From Gaertneriomyces semiglobifer (lineage: Eukaryota > Chytridiomycota > Chytridiomycetes > Spizellomycetales > Spizellomycetaceae), in NCBI GenBank assembly GCA_025558075.1, contig JAHLKF010000028.1, forward strand, positions 1 to 64,000: a stretch of DNA of 64,000 nt, given 5' to 3'. Within the stretch, counting starts at the first letter, position 1; each line of letters begins with the position of its first letter. The notes beneath the pieces were generated by a model. It did not search any database and was not told the DNA's origin. It saw nothing but the letters and a program-made list of their open reading frames with translations. Shown here piece after piece: positions 23,490-33,284 of the stretch. A program made the translations under genes and the position numbers.

Positions 23490-24233
23490 TTACATCCGCA
23501 TGCCCTGTGCAGCGTTCGCTTGAGATGTCATCATCTGGCCAACTTTCACGTTTACTTCGAAATATTTTGAGACGCAACTGTCAAGTGAAACAAAGGTCAG
23601 GGCCTACGTCGTTGACAGAATGAAAAAACCCAGGTTCCGAATGGAGCGGTATTGATCTCCAGTTATTGGCAATCTCCGCAGATGAAGAGTCTTTCCCTTG
23701 CTCAGCATGCCCAATTTCTCGCCCATGCGTCCCGCGAAGGGGAGTGCCTTTCGTCTCAGTCGGTCATCCACCCTATCCGCTCAGAGCCTAAAGCGAGCAG
23801 CTACCAGACAGCGGACGTTCCCAAACTCACCGATCAATGCACACGCTTTCGCCCTTGTTCAATTCAGAGTCGTGGTAATTCGTCGGAATACATTTTTGAT
23901 GGCAGGCTGAGACGAGGTTGTTGAAGAGGGTTGTTACCATTTCCTGTGATCGTAATCATGTAATGGACCGATTGTCCGATGCGGGAAGGGAAGAATGGAC
24001 GAACATGGGCGGCGGGGTTCAGCATCAGCGATGGTAAAAGACGAGAGCGGTTTCCGGAGAGTGTATTGAATGGGTAGAGAATGGTTCAGGTTAGTCTCCA
24101 GTTGCTGACTGCTCACCAGCAAAACAGCTGATTGAATCACTTCTGAATGAACACGTACCAACTCTTGTTCTGCCATGCTCATGTTCATTTGACTTTGCAT
24201 CTGCTGCTGCTGTCCGTACATTCCGAAAGACAT
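23490..24233 (-). CDS. TIM10: TIM10 small translocase chaperone (91 aa)
   Basis: Mitochondrial intermembrane-space chaperone that works with Tim9 to escort carrier and other membrane proteins to the inner membrane. Three small exons on the minus strand: 24233-24159, 23943-23831 and 23577-23490, joined by GT-AG introns of 215 and 253 nt in phase. The spliced product has the twin CX3C motif, C39-HQK-C43 and C60-IDR-C64, with 16 residues between the pairs, and the expected AEQELEMVTTLFNNLV first helix. The N-terminus is Gln/Met-rich. Length matches the family. The gene is easily missed because no exon exceeds 113 bases. It shares a roughly 300-bp divergent promoter with ELP2. Confidence 0.93.
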
Positions 24234-24529
24234 CTTGATTTTTTCCGTTTGGAGAGATGAATGAATACTGGGGCTTTTATATCTTTGTTGCGCAGTAAAG
24301 CCAACGGAAATTCGAGGATAGTGTCAGTGCTGGTATGAAATGGTACGGTAACGTTAACGTTGCAGGAGATGTGTTTGCCGTGAGTTTTCAAAGTTTTGGA
24401 CGAGATCTGCGTTTTTTTTGTTGACATGTCTTTCAACGCGAACTATGCGTCGGATTTGAGAACATCAACTTGCCTGTGGAGCCCAGCAGCCTATAACAGT
24501 AATTGTGGAGCGTTTGTATTCGATGCACC
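24234..24529. promoter_or_regulatory. Divergent TIM10/ELP2 promoter
   Basis: The 296 bases between the two start codons must hold both promoters. An upstream ATG at 24426 opens a short plus-strand frame that overlaps the ELP2 start in another frame and could act as an upstream ORF if the transcript starts that far upstream. No named factor site is claimed. Confidence 0.4.
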
Positions 24530-27032
24530 ATGCCATCCTCATCGCTCGCCTTCGCCTCCATATCATGTAACCGATCGTCTCAGTCGGTCGACTGGGCTTT
24601 CTGCCAACTCAGCGCAACGCAACAGCCCACCCCTTTGCTCGCTTATACAGGCGGTCCATTCACTGTCCTAGTTCGCCCAATCACCTCTCAAAATGAACCC
24701 ACCCTCAAGGTAATCAATCTCCTGAAAACCGAAGCGCAAACAACGGCACTACGATTTATACATCGGAATGGGCTTGACAATCCTGCCACGCATCTACTGA
24801 CGGCTAGCGGAAGGGATTTATACCTATACGACCTCTCTTCCCCCATCATCAATGCCAGAGTGCTCAAGGGGCACGAAGCTTCCATTACTTGTGTTGCTGT
24901 ACCAAAGGGTTTAGGGAATACAGGTGCTGTGGCCAGCTTGGTTGCGAGCGCTGGGTCTGATGGCACTGTCCGAATATGGGACTTTTCTCGACCCGCTGGA
25001 GAGGAGAGCGTGCAAGTTATTAACGTCGGTCCGAAGATGGTCATGAGTCTCGCCCTAGGGACGGTTGCTGAGACACCGGTGTTATTCACAGGTGGGGTGG
25101 ATAAAAAGATCAGTATGTACGTAGGAGATAACAAAGGATCATTCGAGAAGAGGCTTGAATTGCAGGGTCATACGGACTGGATACGAAGTTTAGAATTAGC
25201 TACATGCACAGTGGACCAGCATGGTTGGAAGCGTGGGGATGTAATGCTGTGCAGCGCCAGCCAAGATCGATACGTTAGAATTTGGAAAATCAGCGTACTG
25301 GAAGAGAAAGTGGAGAAAGGCACTAACGAGGGAGCGGCAACGTCGCTCCAACAGCAAATGATGAACGCTTTATCTGAAGGGAGTGGAAAACTGTCTACAA
25401 AAGCTCACATCCTATCCATTTCCGATCGGAAAACCGTCCTCATGTTTGATGCCCTGTTGATGGGACATGATGATTGGGTTTTGAGTGTCGCATGGGAATC
25501 ACCGCGATTGAACACTGTCACCAACCAATGGGAACAACCCATGAGACTAGTCACTGCCTCTAGCGATAAGAGTATCATGGTATGGAAGCCCAGCGGAATG
25601 GGAGTGTGGATAAATACAACACGACTGGGCGAAATTGGTGGAAGCACGCTTGGGTTCCATAACGCCTTGTTTGCGCCGGACGGTCAAGGTTTAATTGCAT
25701 GTGCATATCATGGTGCTATACAGTACTGGACCAGTGCTAAGGATGGAGAAGACGAATGGACCCCGCGACCGGCTCTTTCTGGCCACTCTGCTGAGGTGCG
25801 CGACCTTAAATGGGATCCCCTGGGAAGATGGTTCATGACCACGAGTAAAGACCAAACGACGCGTTTGTGGGCGAGCTCAACAGCATATGATTGGCATGAA
25901 CTCGCACGACCGCAAATTCACGGCTATGATTTGAACTGTCTTGAACCGCTACAAGATGGCTTGACGTTCGTATCCGGCGCTGATGAAAAGGTCGTCCGAG
26001 TGTTTACCGCACCTCAAATTTTCCTCTCCACTGTTCGGAATGTGCTGGGGATTGCAGTGTCAGATGCAGGCAAATTGCCACTTGGCGCATCAGTCCCAGC
26101 CTTAGGCCTTTCTAACAAGGCCGTCTATGAAAACGATACCACATTGGAGCTCACGACAGAGTTTAGGAATATGAGCGCGTATGCTGCTGCACCGGCCCAA
26201 CTCACCGGACTCGACAAGCCACCACTAGAACAGCAATTATTACAGGGGACATTGTGGCCTGAAGTAGAAAAGCTCTACGGACATCAATACGAGATATATT
26301 CTGTTGGTGCCGGTCATGGGGTGGTAGCCAGTGCAAGCAAAGCGACCACCGCGAAAGCAGCACAAATCCGCCTTTGGGATAGCAAAACATGGAGACCAAC
26401 TGGGTTACTGGAAGCACATAATTTGACTGTGACACATCTCGCCTTCTCACCGCACACCGACCCCGAGCAGCAGTATTTACTTTCAGTGTCCCGCGATCGA
26501 TCCTGGGCTCTTTCTGCTCGCGCTGGAGGGGAGTGGCGGATACTAAAAAAGCAAGAAAAAGCGCATGCTAGGATCATTTGGTCGGCAAAGTGGCTCACAG
26601 AGAGATTGTTTGTTACTGGTAGTCGGGATAAGACGATAAAGGTCTGGGACGTGGAAGGTCGAATGATTGGGAGCGTCAATGGAGATGAAGGTGTGAACAC
26701 ATTAGACGTTTATCATCAACAGAAGAACGGCCGGTACGTGCTTTGATATTTGCAGACTGATAGTACTGTGAGACTTACAAGAGTTGCCTTTTAGGTATAT
26801 TCTGGCCACTGGATCAGAAACCGGTCATGTTGCGTTCTATAGTCTCGTATGTCCACCGTCTAACGATCTAGAGGCCAAAGCTTCTTTCGTCTTCCTGTAT
26901 TCCGTGCCGGACGAACACATTCATGTGGGTGGTGTCGCGAAGGTCCAGTTCGGCCCCACGCAAGATGGGCAACTTGTCCTATCCACATGTGGCGTGGATG
27001 GAAGTGTGAGGATCTTCCATGTTATTCTATAG
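24530..27032 (+). CDS. ELP2: Elongator complex subunit 2, WD repeats (813 aa)
   Basis: Core Elp123 subunit of the Elongator complex, which modifies wobble uridines of tRNAs. Two exons, 24530-26733 and 26795-27032, with a GT-AG intron of 61 nt near the 3' end. Two seven-bladed WD propellers are visible; recognisable segments are LKGHEASITCVAV, ELQGHTDWIRSLELA, GHDDWVLSVAWE, LSGHSAEVRDLKWDPLG, YGHQYEIYSV and GSRDKTIKVWDVEG. The order and spacing match Elp2, and the length is typical (yeast 788, human about 826). I chose the ATG at 24530 because the segment SCNRSSQSVDW, expected near the Elp2 N-terminus, follows directly. The start is the least certain part. Confidence 0.93.
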
Positions 27033-27352
27033 CATATGAAGGTCGGTAGCTCATAGATCAGATAATGTATCATAGATGGAATAGGTGCCAGAAAAGTATG
27101 ATAATATTGCCGTGCTCACGGCTGAACCACACGGTGCAATGAATGTGAATCCTACCCGACGCTCGCAAGGTGAAAATGTTCATCATCGAACTAGTGGCGG
27201 GGGTTTTGCCGTATATACAGGAGTCATCTGTCCATGTCTGACCGTACTTCTGCCGGGTGTCACGTCATTGATTCGAACTCAAGGTAGTACGATGGACAAC
27301 AATTCATTCAGAAGCACCATGTGTCTCAAGGTTGTTGGGGACCAAAGTCTGG

Positions 27353-27862
27353 TCAGTCGACGCTTTGTCCGCGCATGATCCACAAAGTCGGCGGAGCCAT
27401 CCATTCCCTTAGTGCTATCGTATCTGATGATATGCTAACGTCCTGGTGGACAGACGGCAAGCCGAACGGACTTGGTAAGTTGGCGACCGACACTGATGGT
27501 GGTGCGGAAAAAGGCATCCAGTACAACGGACAGCGGGAGCAAACGCTTAGAGCAGAACTAGTGAGAACCCTCACATATGAAGCCATCCCATCCTCGCAAG
27601 ACGTGCTGCGCAAAAGCGCTGGCAATGGCGAGCTATCCTTCGCTGAGCATATGTGGCGTGTCCGACCGTCTTTGTGGCTGTAGGACCGTCCGCAGTTTTG
27701 GCACTCGTATTCCTTTTCGGAATGGACGGGTGTGTAAATGCTAACAAGTGCAGCAGCAGACAGACAGCGATTGGTATTTTGCAGATCGGGTAGCTGGGAC
27801 ATGATGAACCATGAAGGTGCCCTACCCTTCTCAGATCGTGGAAACCCGGAATAATGCAACAC
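27353..27862 (-). pseudogene. Open frame with a zinc-finger-like Cys cluster
   Basis: A 169-codon minus-strand open frame containing YECQNCGRSYSHKDGRTRHIC. The C-x2-C pair followed by twelve residues and a His resembles a C2H2 finger, but the second His is replaced or displaced (H-I-C), so a canonical finger is not complete. It overlaps other open pieces in different frames, and the surrounding 2 kb is decayed. Best read as a remnant of a DNA-binding or transposon-encoded protein; function unknown. Confidence 0.3.
27757..27801 (+). repeat. Inverted repeat, left arm (partner 27996-28040)
   Basis: These 45 bases are the reverse complement of 27996-28040 with three mismatches. Both arms encode the same peptide in opposite orientations: SDWYFADRVAGT here on the plus strand, SDWYFSDWVAGT on the minus strand at the partner. 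Weaker similarity continues outside the arms, so this is an inverted duplication of a coding fragment rather than a chance hairpin. Confidence 0.65.
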
Positions 27863-27899
27863 AAGAATGGCATCTCATCTTCTTTGTTAAAGCCAGAAC

Positions 27900-29300
27900 C
27901 GTCGTTGTCTCCGCCCAACAAGTCATCGGTGCATTTCCACACTCACACCCGTGAAATGTAGAATGAGATCGCGTAGGTGCCTTCCGAGTGAATGTTGTCC
28001 CAGCTACCCAATCTGAAAAATACCAATCGCTGGCTGTCTGCCGCTTAGTGCCTTTGGTGACGGCATCCGTATACTCCGTAGCACACGGATTCGGCAAAAA
28101 CCGACCCTTAGTCTTAGTTGAAACACGATCAGCGGTCCACTCTGAAGGATCGTGAGGATATTCGAACCATCTAGAACGTAATTGTCGTAGTTGGCGAATG
28201 CTGCTTCTGATATTCTCAACCACTCTTGATCGGCCTATAGGCATACGGAGATGCCGGCGAGGAATTCGAAGCAACTCTTAACAAAATATCGCAAGATGCA
28301 TGCGTCAACTTGTGATATTGACTTGCGGTTAACAAAGAACTCCTCATTTTTTATGTCCGTTAAAACGTCGGCAACTGTCCATCGTCTACTTGAATTGCGT
28401 TCAATGATTCTACTGGTAATTCTGAACCACGGGCAAGTCTGCAAAAGCAGCAGTTAATCAGATGTACCAACTCACACAATAGCAAACCAATTCCAGCTTA
28501 AATGATCTGGGCAACCGGTGGGAAGCACTGGTATCAGCCGGGGTAGTGAGAAAGAGCTGTGAATAGCTTGACAACCGTCTACCAGTCCCTGCGGCCGATG
28601 CATAGTTGTGTGCGCGGTACTGGTTGAGGGGCGTACATCGCCTTTTCCACCCCGGCCGATACCAGTGCGTCCGCTATACGACCGACGTTGCCACGTCCAT
28701 GCGGCCAGTGCTTAGTTGAAAGCCCGGCGTACGAGGTCCATCGTATAAAGGACATAGGGCTCCCATCACAAACATCGATACGCTCACGTTTGACTTCTCC
28801 GCATCCAGACCAGCCTTGGCATCTTCACCAGCGTCGCCCAGCATAGTGGCAACGGATGTAAGAAAGAGACCTTGCGCAGTCAGCCGCGTCAATTTTCTCG
28901 TCAGCCACCCAAAAACAATGCACCCAAATTTTCGGTTACTTTACGCTGATCCTGTTCCTTCGTCTTGTTTTTCGCCACAGCACGCGAGCCCTCGAACCAC
29001 ACGACAGGCAATCGCGAGGGGAACAGCAGGTATCCAATTCCATCAGCTTTGCTGCCTCCTCTTGGGATTTCGCCGTGTTGGTAGTCAATCTCCGCGAACT
29101 CCTAACTCGCGAATATCATAGTAGGGTGAAAGTAGTTGTTCAGGTGGACATGCTCTGGCGTGTCCGAACGCTTTAAGGGATTGTTACCGCCAAGTGCAAA
29201 GAAGTTCAGACTGGACCGAGCAATGCTCATCAGCAATTTGGCCACTGGGTCAAGCAAACGTACAATGCGTGTACTTACAACTCGGGCAATGTCATACTGA
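27900..29300 (-). pseudogene. Decayed multi-piece gene of an unrecognised family
   Basis: Minus-strand pieces in register-breaking order read as protein. (1) 29270-29106, including FALGGNNPLKRSDTPEHVHL. (2) 29105-28905, including IPRGGSKADGIGYLLF and LPVVWFEGSRAVAKNK. (3) 28892-28674, ending in a stop. (4) 28438-28290, preceded by a good acceptor (TTTTGCAG). (5) 28219-28140, including RISEAAFANYDNYVL. (6) 28100-27940, including SDWYFSDWVAGT. Frame changes and stops between pieces (for example TGA near 28895) argue for decay, although a few could be introns. The D...E-x-S pattern of piece 2 resembles a PD-(D/E)XK nuclease core, but this is weak. No function is claimed. Confidence 0.4.
28525..28668. 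repeat. 20-bp inverted repeat with internal duplication
   Basis: Arms 28525-28544 and 28649-28668 are reverse complements with one mismatch (core GCACTGGTATC). A partly matching direct repeat of about 35 bases (GTCC(C/A)TGCGGCC core) occurs at about 28587 and 28696. This nested pattern fits rearranged repetitive DNA inside the decayed region. Confidence 0.55.
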
Positions 29301-29339
29301 CCAACTTCTTCGCACTTTGTAAGGCATGGCTATCTAATT

Positions 29340-30140
29340 CGCTAGGAGTCAATCGAGACCATCTTATTAGATGTTCGGACACTTTCGCGCAGGTGGCTTA
29401 ATCGATTAAGCCAGAGCTCCTGCTTTGTGGTTTGATTGATAAACATTTTGAATAACACAAGTTTGACCGAACGGCATGTGACGCAATATGGCGTTTTGCG
29501 TTTGCCCGACATTCCCCGCTCCCCCCTCGCCCACACACACACACACACACTGCACAGGCTTCAATCATTATTCCGCGTGACCCCCCAACTGCCCGCCCCT
29601 GCCTTTGTTGACATTGATTGACATTGATGAGTATAAGTATGTTTTATTTAGAAACCGGTGGTTATGCCATAGGCGAGACTTCGAGAGGGTGATCCAGTTG
29701 CTATTCCTGTTACCCGTTGTTCATATTCATAGTACTAACTGCAAATGGGGGAACGATGTATGCATGCATCCCAAACGTTCGCCACGAAAGTTTATGTGGG
29801 TATAAATTTGGTATCAACCTCAAGGTGGAAAATGAATGTAAATCCTACAGCGGGACCTTTAGCCGTCGGTCACACTGCCCGCGGCCATCACCGGAGGGCC
29901 GTGCCATGCAGCCCGATTTTATATAAAATCCCAGCGCAAGCACTTTAACCCACTTTTTGGCACAAATTGCAAACTTGATAACCCGGTTATTCCATATATT
30001 TCCTCTCAGCAAACTCAAGGCCTTAATTCGACCAGCGTATTCTCATCTGCGAGCTCAAGCCAACAACTTTTGTCGTCACTTTCCCAACTCAAAAGTCGCC
30101 TGAACCCCGTCAACCGCACAACTCTTTCATAAAGGTGCCC
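29340..30140. other. Gene-poor stretch
   Basis: Contains a short (CA)n at about 29533-29550 and a promoter-like segment with TATAAA near 29803 and TTATATAAAA near 29920, upstream of the small open frame at 30141. No other gene is supported. Confidence 0.4.
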
Positions 30141-30356
30141 ATGCCTCTTGTCGCCCCACCACCCGCAGCTGCCCCTACCGTTGGCTCCATTGATAGACCG
30201 CAACCCTTACCCTCTCAAGCACTAGCAGCGCAGAATGCTACCCCGAAAACACCAAACACCATCGACACCAAAGAACTCAATACCCGCAAAGTCACCATGA
30301 CCATGTACGAAAGTCACGACGTACATCACGATATGGACCACCCGATAGACCACTAG
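30141..30356 (+). CDS. Possible short Pro/Ala-rich protein (71 aa)
   Basis: A 71-codon frame beginning PLVAPPPAAAPTVG and ending in a His/Asp-rich tail (HDVHHDMDHPIDH). It is supported only by context: a TATA-like box about 220 bases upstream and an AATAAA signal about 140 bases downstream (near 30497). The His/Asp end could bind metal, but there is no family match I recognise. It may also be a chance frame. Confidence 0.25.
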   Translation: MPLVAPPPAAAPTVGSIDRPQPLPSQALAAQNATPKTPNTIDTKELNTRKVTMTMYESHDVHHDMDHPIDH

Positions 30357-31195
30357 ACAGATGAAGCTGCCTTACTGGAGCGCCATGAGGTTTCCCACGC
30401 CAGTTTTTCCCCTTGGCGGGCCTGATGGTATCATTTCGAGTTTCATTGAGACTCAAAGCTGAGCCATAGTCGGTAGTATTGCTCGGGCTACCTTTATAAT
30501 AAATACAACTTTTTGACCCCGGTATCACCCTTTATCCTGCCTGCGTCTTTCTATTGGTCCTTGTTTAGTCACCGCGGTTGCGTGCCGACGTCTTTGTCCA
30601 TTTCGGGCTGGCTATTTCCACGAATTACCCCCGTCTGCGCAAGTCATTTCCGCGGAGTTCGGGCCACGCTTGCCGTTCTACATTTGCAGTAGAATTTGGA
30701 ATGTAGAACTTTCCTTGATGGATGTCGGGGTAGATTTATGTTACTCCTCCGCGTAACACAGCTTTGCTCAGCAGGCTATCCCATCAGAGCAACTTTATTT
30801 TAGTTGAAAGCTCACACTGAAATCCCGCGCGGCACTCATCCTGATACCATACGTTTGCTCAAACCTCCGCTTCTTTGGAGCTTGGTATGACTGTTCATTG
30901 GAATACACAGATCAGTCAGCAGCAATCCATCATATTCTCTTAAGTGATCTTCTTTTAAGGAGCTGTATTCACACTGCTTCTGTCCACCGTGCCAAGTTCG
31001 ACGTTCTACCAATTTCACGCCTCGGTAATCGGTCGCAGATTCGCTCAATCTATTGCAGAGCCAAAGCTCACATTGGCCCACACAGAGTCGGCATATATAC
31101 AATAAAGTTAACGGTTCACTTAAATCTCCTTTGCCTCGGGAGCTGCACATAGGATGATCGTTAGCGACATCCATCAGCACACCAAACACAACATA
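30357..31195. other. Intergenic region
   Basis: About 840 bases downstream of the RPL38 stop (which is on the minus strand) and of the small plus-strand frame. Opposing open frames at 30836-31189 and 30898-31152 overlap without domain content. Nothing further is supported. Confidence 0.4.
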
Positions 31196-31668
31196 TCACA
31201 TACTCGGGGGCAAGCTCTGTTTAAGCTTCTCAGCCTTGTCGGCATCAGCAACGACCAAGGTGTACAGGTACTTGGAGCACCGGACCTTGAACTTGGTCTC
31301 AGAGGCGTTCTTCTTGATCTTGATCGACTTGGCATCCTTTCGACGCGCAACCTTCAAGAAGTCCTTGATCTCTGTGATTTGCTTGGGCTAGGATGTACGA
31401 GAGGCAATGAGAATCGCTGAATGCTGTAATCATCGTGGGTGCGACTGAGTTCGCGCGACGGGATTTTCACCATCAACGTCTGATTATAATCTTTGCATTT
31501 TGCAACGTTATCTACTATAATACGCTCCCCGCTGATACTCTAGCCATCCCGCTGAAGGGTTCATCAGTTCTGCGAGTCTTCGTCGCAGCTCGCTCGCGTA
31601 TTTTCCACAGCAAATTCCCAGTCACCACGTCCTCCTTGCTAGACAGCAAAAGTGATGGGACTTACCAT
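31196..31668 (-). CDS. RPL38: 60S ribosomal protein eL38 (64 aa)
   Basis: Large-subunit ribosomal protein. Exon 1 is only the start codon (31668-31666), followed by a 278-nt GT-AG intron (GTAAGT donor); exon 2 is 31387-31196. The product starts [12 protein letters not shown] and carries the family signatures [22 protein letters not shown] and EKLKQSLPP. It is about six residues shorter at the C-terminus than animal eL38. The family call is firm because these signatures are almost invariant. The plus-strand frame across the same DNA is its shadow. Confidence 0.95.
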
Positions 31669-31784
31669 TTTGATGTGCTGTGCTGTCTGCGACCTTTTTG
31701 ATTAAGATATCGCAGCGCTGTAGTACTAGTCGTCCTGTTGATGTTGTTTGCAGTCCAACTCAAACACGACTGTTTCTTCCTAAA

Positions 31785-31793
31785 GGGTTAGGG
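31785..31793 (-). promoter_or_regulatory. Telobox-like motif upstream of RPL38
   Basis: GGGTTAGGG (CCCTAACCC on the gene strand) lies 117 bases upstream of the RPL38 start codon. Telomere-repeat-like boxes bound by Tbf1/Rap1/Myb-type factors are common in fungal ribosomal-protein promoters. A role here is inferred from position only. Confidence 0.4.
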
Positions 31794-32260
31794 TACCTGC
31801 ACAGGCGCGTTCTGAACTGCTGAACTGGGCACACGAATAAAGTCGCAGCCATATTACGCCTGGGGAAGATCGGAACGTTGATAGGTCTTATGCGCCTTTG
31901 TAGTTTGCTGATGCAGCGACATGGTAGTGCTGTGTTGTATGAGTATATGCATTTCCAACTCTGTGTTGCAGAATGTATTATTCCATTCCTGAAAGGATGG
32001 TATGTCGCAGAACTACATCCCGCCGTTGTTTTGCAATGCCGGAAGATATGGTAGGAATACACATCCCAGGCAGGGGTGTCGGATTGGCGGCAGAAGGGTG
32101 GTGTCGGCATGTCAAGAAGCGAGTATTGGCACGCTGTCTCTTCAGGACCATCTGGCAGGTCCGCATGTTGTTGAGGCGATGCCCTTGCTACCCGTTAAAA
32201 GGGCTGTCCTTGCACGCAACTTGAGATAGTCGAACGCATCAGCAAACCCTCCTATAATAT
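31794..32260. other. Intergenic region between RPL38 and GEP4
   Basis: About 470 bases between the RPL38 promoter and the GEP4 stop. The open frames on both strands (31760-32110 minus, 31973-32224 plus) overlap and show no recognised domain. No gene is called. Confidence 0.4.
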
Positions 32261-32899
32261 TCAAGTTGGTCTCTCCAAAACAATTTCGGTCAAGTTCACG
32301 CCAGTAGGAGGCGGCTTTACTCCCCACTGCTGCAGAATTTCGACAAGCTTCCACTCCACTCGCCGTATCTTTGCTGCGAACCAATTATCTCCCTTCTCAG
32401 TTACTATGTCTCTGCACCAAATGGTTACCATCCCGCCGAGATTTCCGTACACGATATCTGTTAGCACCCGGTCGCCAACCACAGCTATTTGATCTCCTTG
32501 TAGGCCAAAATGGCTCGACGGTACAGAATAATCAGCGGGCTTCTTCAATTTGTGTCGTAGCACCGGAATGCCCAAGGCATCCTGAATCTTTTCTGCCTGT
32601 ACATAGTTCTGATCGTCCGCAGTTCCAGCAGAATTAGACACAACAACGACGTTTTCTTGCCCAAAGTGCTTCAAGCAAACAGACCAAGCAGTTTGAAATG
32701 GTGAATGGATGGTGTCCACGTATGGTGCAGTGAGAGTGTTGTCCTTGTCAAAAACAAGCGCTTTTATACCAGACGCCCGGAGGGCTGGAAAGTTGATGTA
32801 GTTAACGGAAGGAACGGTTACGTGTGGAATTAGAAGGGACGGATTCAACAGAACCCGAGGAAGGAAAGCCAAAGACGATCCATTGAAGCTTTGGACCAT
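32261..32899 (-). CDS. GEP4: Mitochondrial phosphatidylglycerophosphate phosphatase (212 aa)
   Basis: HAD-superfamily phosphatase that converts phosphatidylglycerophosphate to phosphatidylglycerol in the cardiolipin pathway at the mitochondrial inner membrane. The N-terminal part resembles Gep4 (LLNPSLLIPHVTVPSV), and the catalytic HAD motif I is FDKDNTLTAP, with D51 as nucleophile and D53 as acid/base. Later motifs are VVSNSAG (motif II), the Lys of LKKPAD (motif III) and VVGDRVLTDIVYGN (motif IV). No intron. I chose the ATG at 32899; the frame continues upstream to 33055 but that sequence is not Gep4-like. It shares a 385-bp divergent promoter region with DOP1. Confidence 0.93.
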   Translation of the reverse strand: MVQSFNGSSLAFLPRVLLNPSLLIPHVTVPSVNYINFPALRASGIKALVFDKDNTLTAPYVDTIHSPFQTAWSVCLKHFGQENVVVVSNSAGTADDQNYVQAEKIQDALGIPVLRHKLKKPADYSVPSSHFGLQGDQIAVVGDRVLTDIVYGNLGGMVTIWCRDIVTEKGDNWFAAKIRRVEWKLVEILQQWGVKPPPTGVNLTEIVLERPT

Positions 32900-33284
32900 A
32901 ATGGGTCTCTCAGGTTCCAGAGCGTTTCTTGCGTGCTTGATCTTGACGGTCAACGGGTTTGTGACGAGCACACGCGAAGACCGTTGTTCACAGTACAACC
33001 CACTTCCAACGAGCACCATAGGAAGAAACCATGTCAGTGCGGGTGCAGAACACAAACAGTAGCAATAGCATTTAACTTACTAGGCCTTCTACATCATTGG
33101 GTCCGACGTTTCCAATCCATATCTCTTGACCGAAAACATTGCTGTTTGGTGAGCATTTAGAAGATTCCTACGAAAGTCCACTCATTCGATTCTGACGAGC
33201 TTTTCAATGATCACAGCAGGTTTTCCCTATGACAATAAGCCTTCTTTCCCGTCAGAGAATTGAGGAAGTCATATTGAGCTCAAG

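Noticed and set aside
24396..24671. Plus-strand frame with ATG 24426 ahead of ELP2 as an alternative ELP2 N-terminus
   Set aside because: It runs in another frame and overlaps the ELP2 start without a splice site that would join them; kept only as a possible upstream ORF.
27261..27290. TTCGAATC-type B-box-like sequence on the minus strand
   Set aside because: The flanking bases do not form a five-pair T stem and no D or acceptor arm is present.
31154..31420. Leucine-rich plus-strand frame at RPL38
   Set aside because: Exact shadow of the near-invariant eL38 coding sequence on the minus strand.
31388..31665. Possible C/D box snoRNA in the RPL38 intron
   Set aside because: TGATGA-like C boxes are present, but no D box with a terminal stem at suitable spacing was found.
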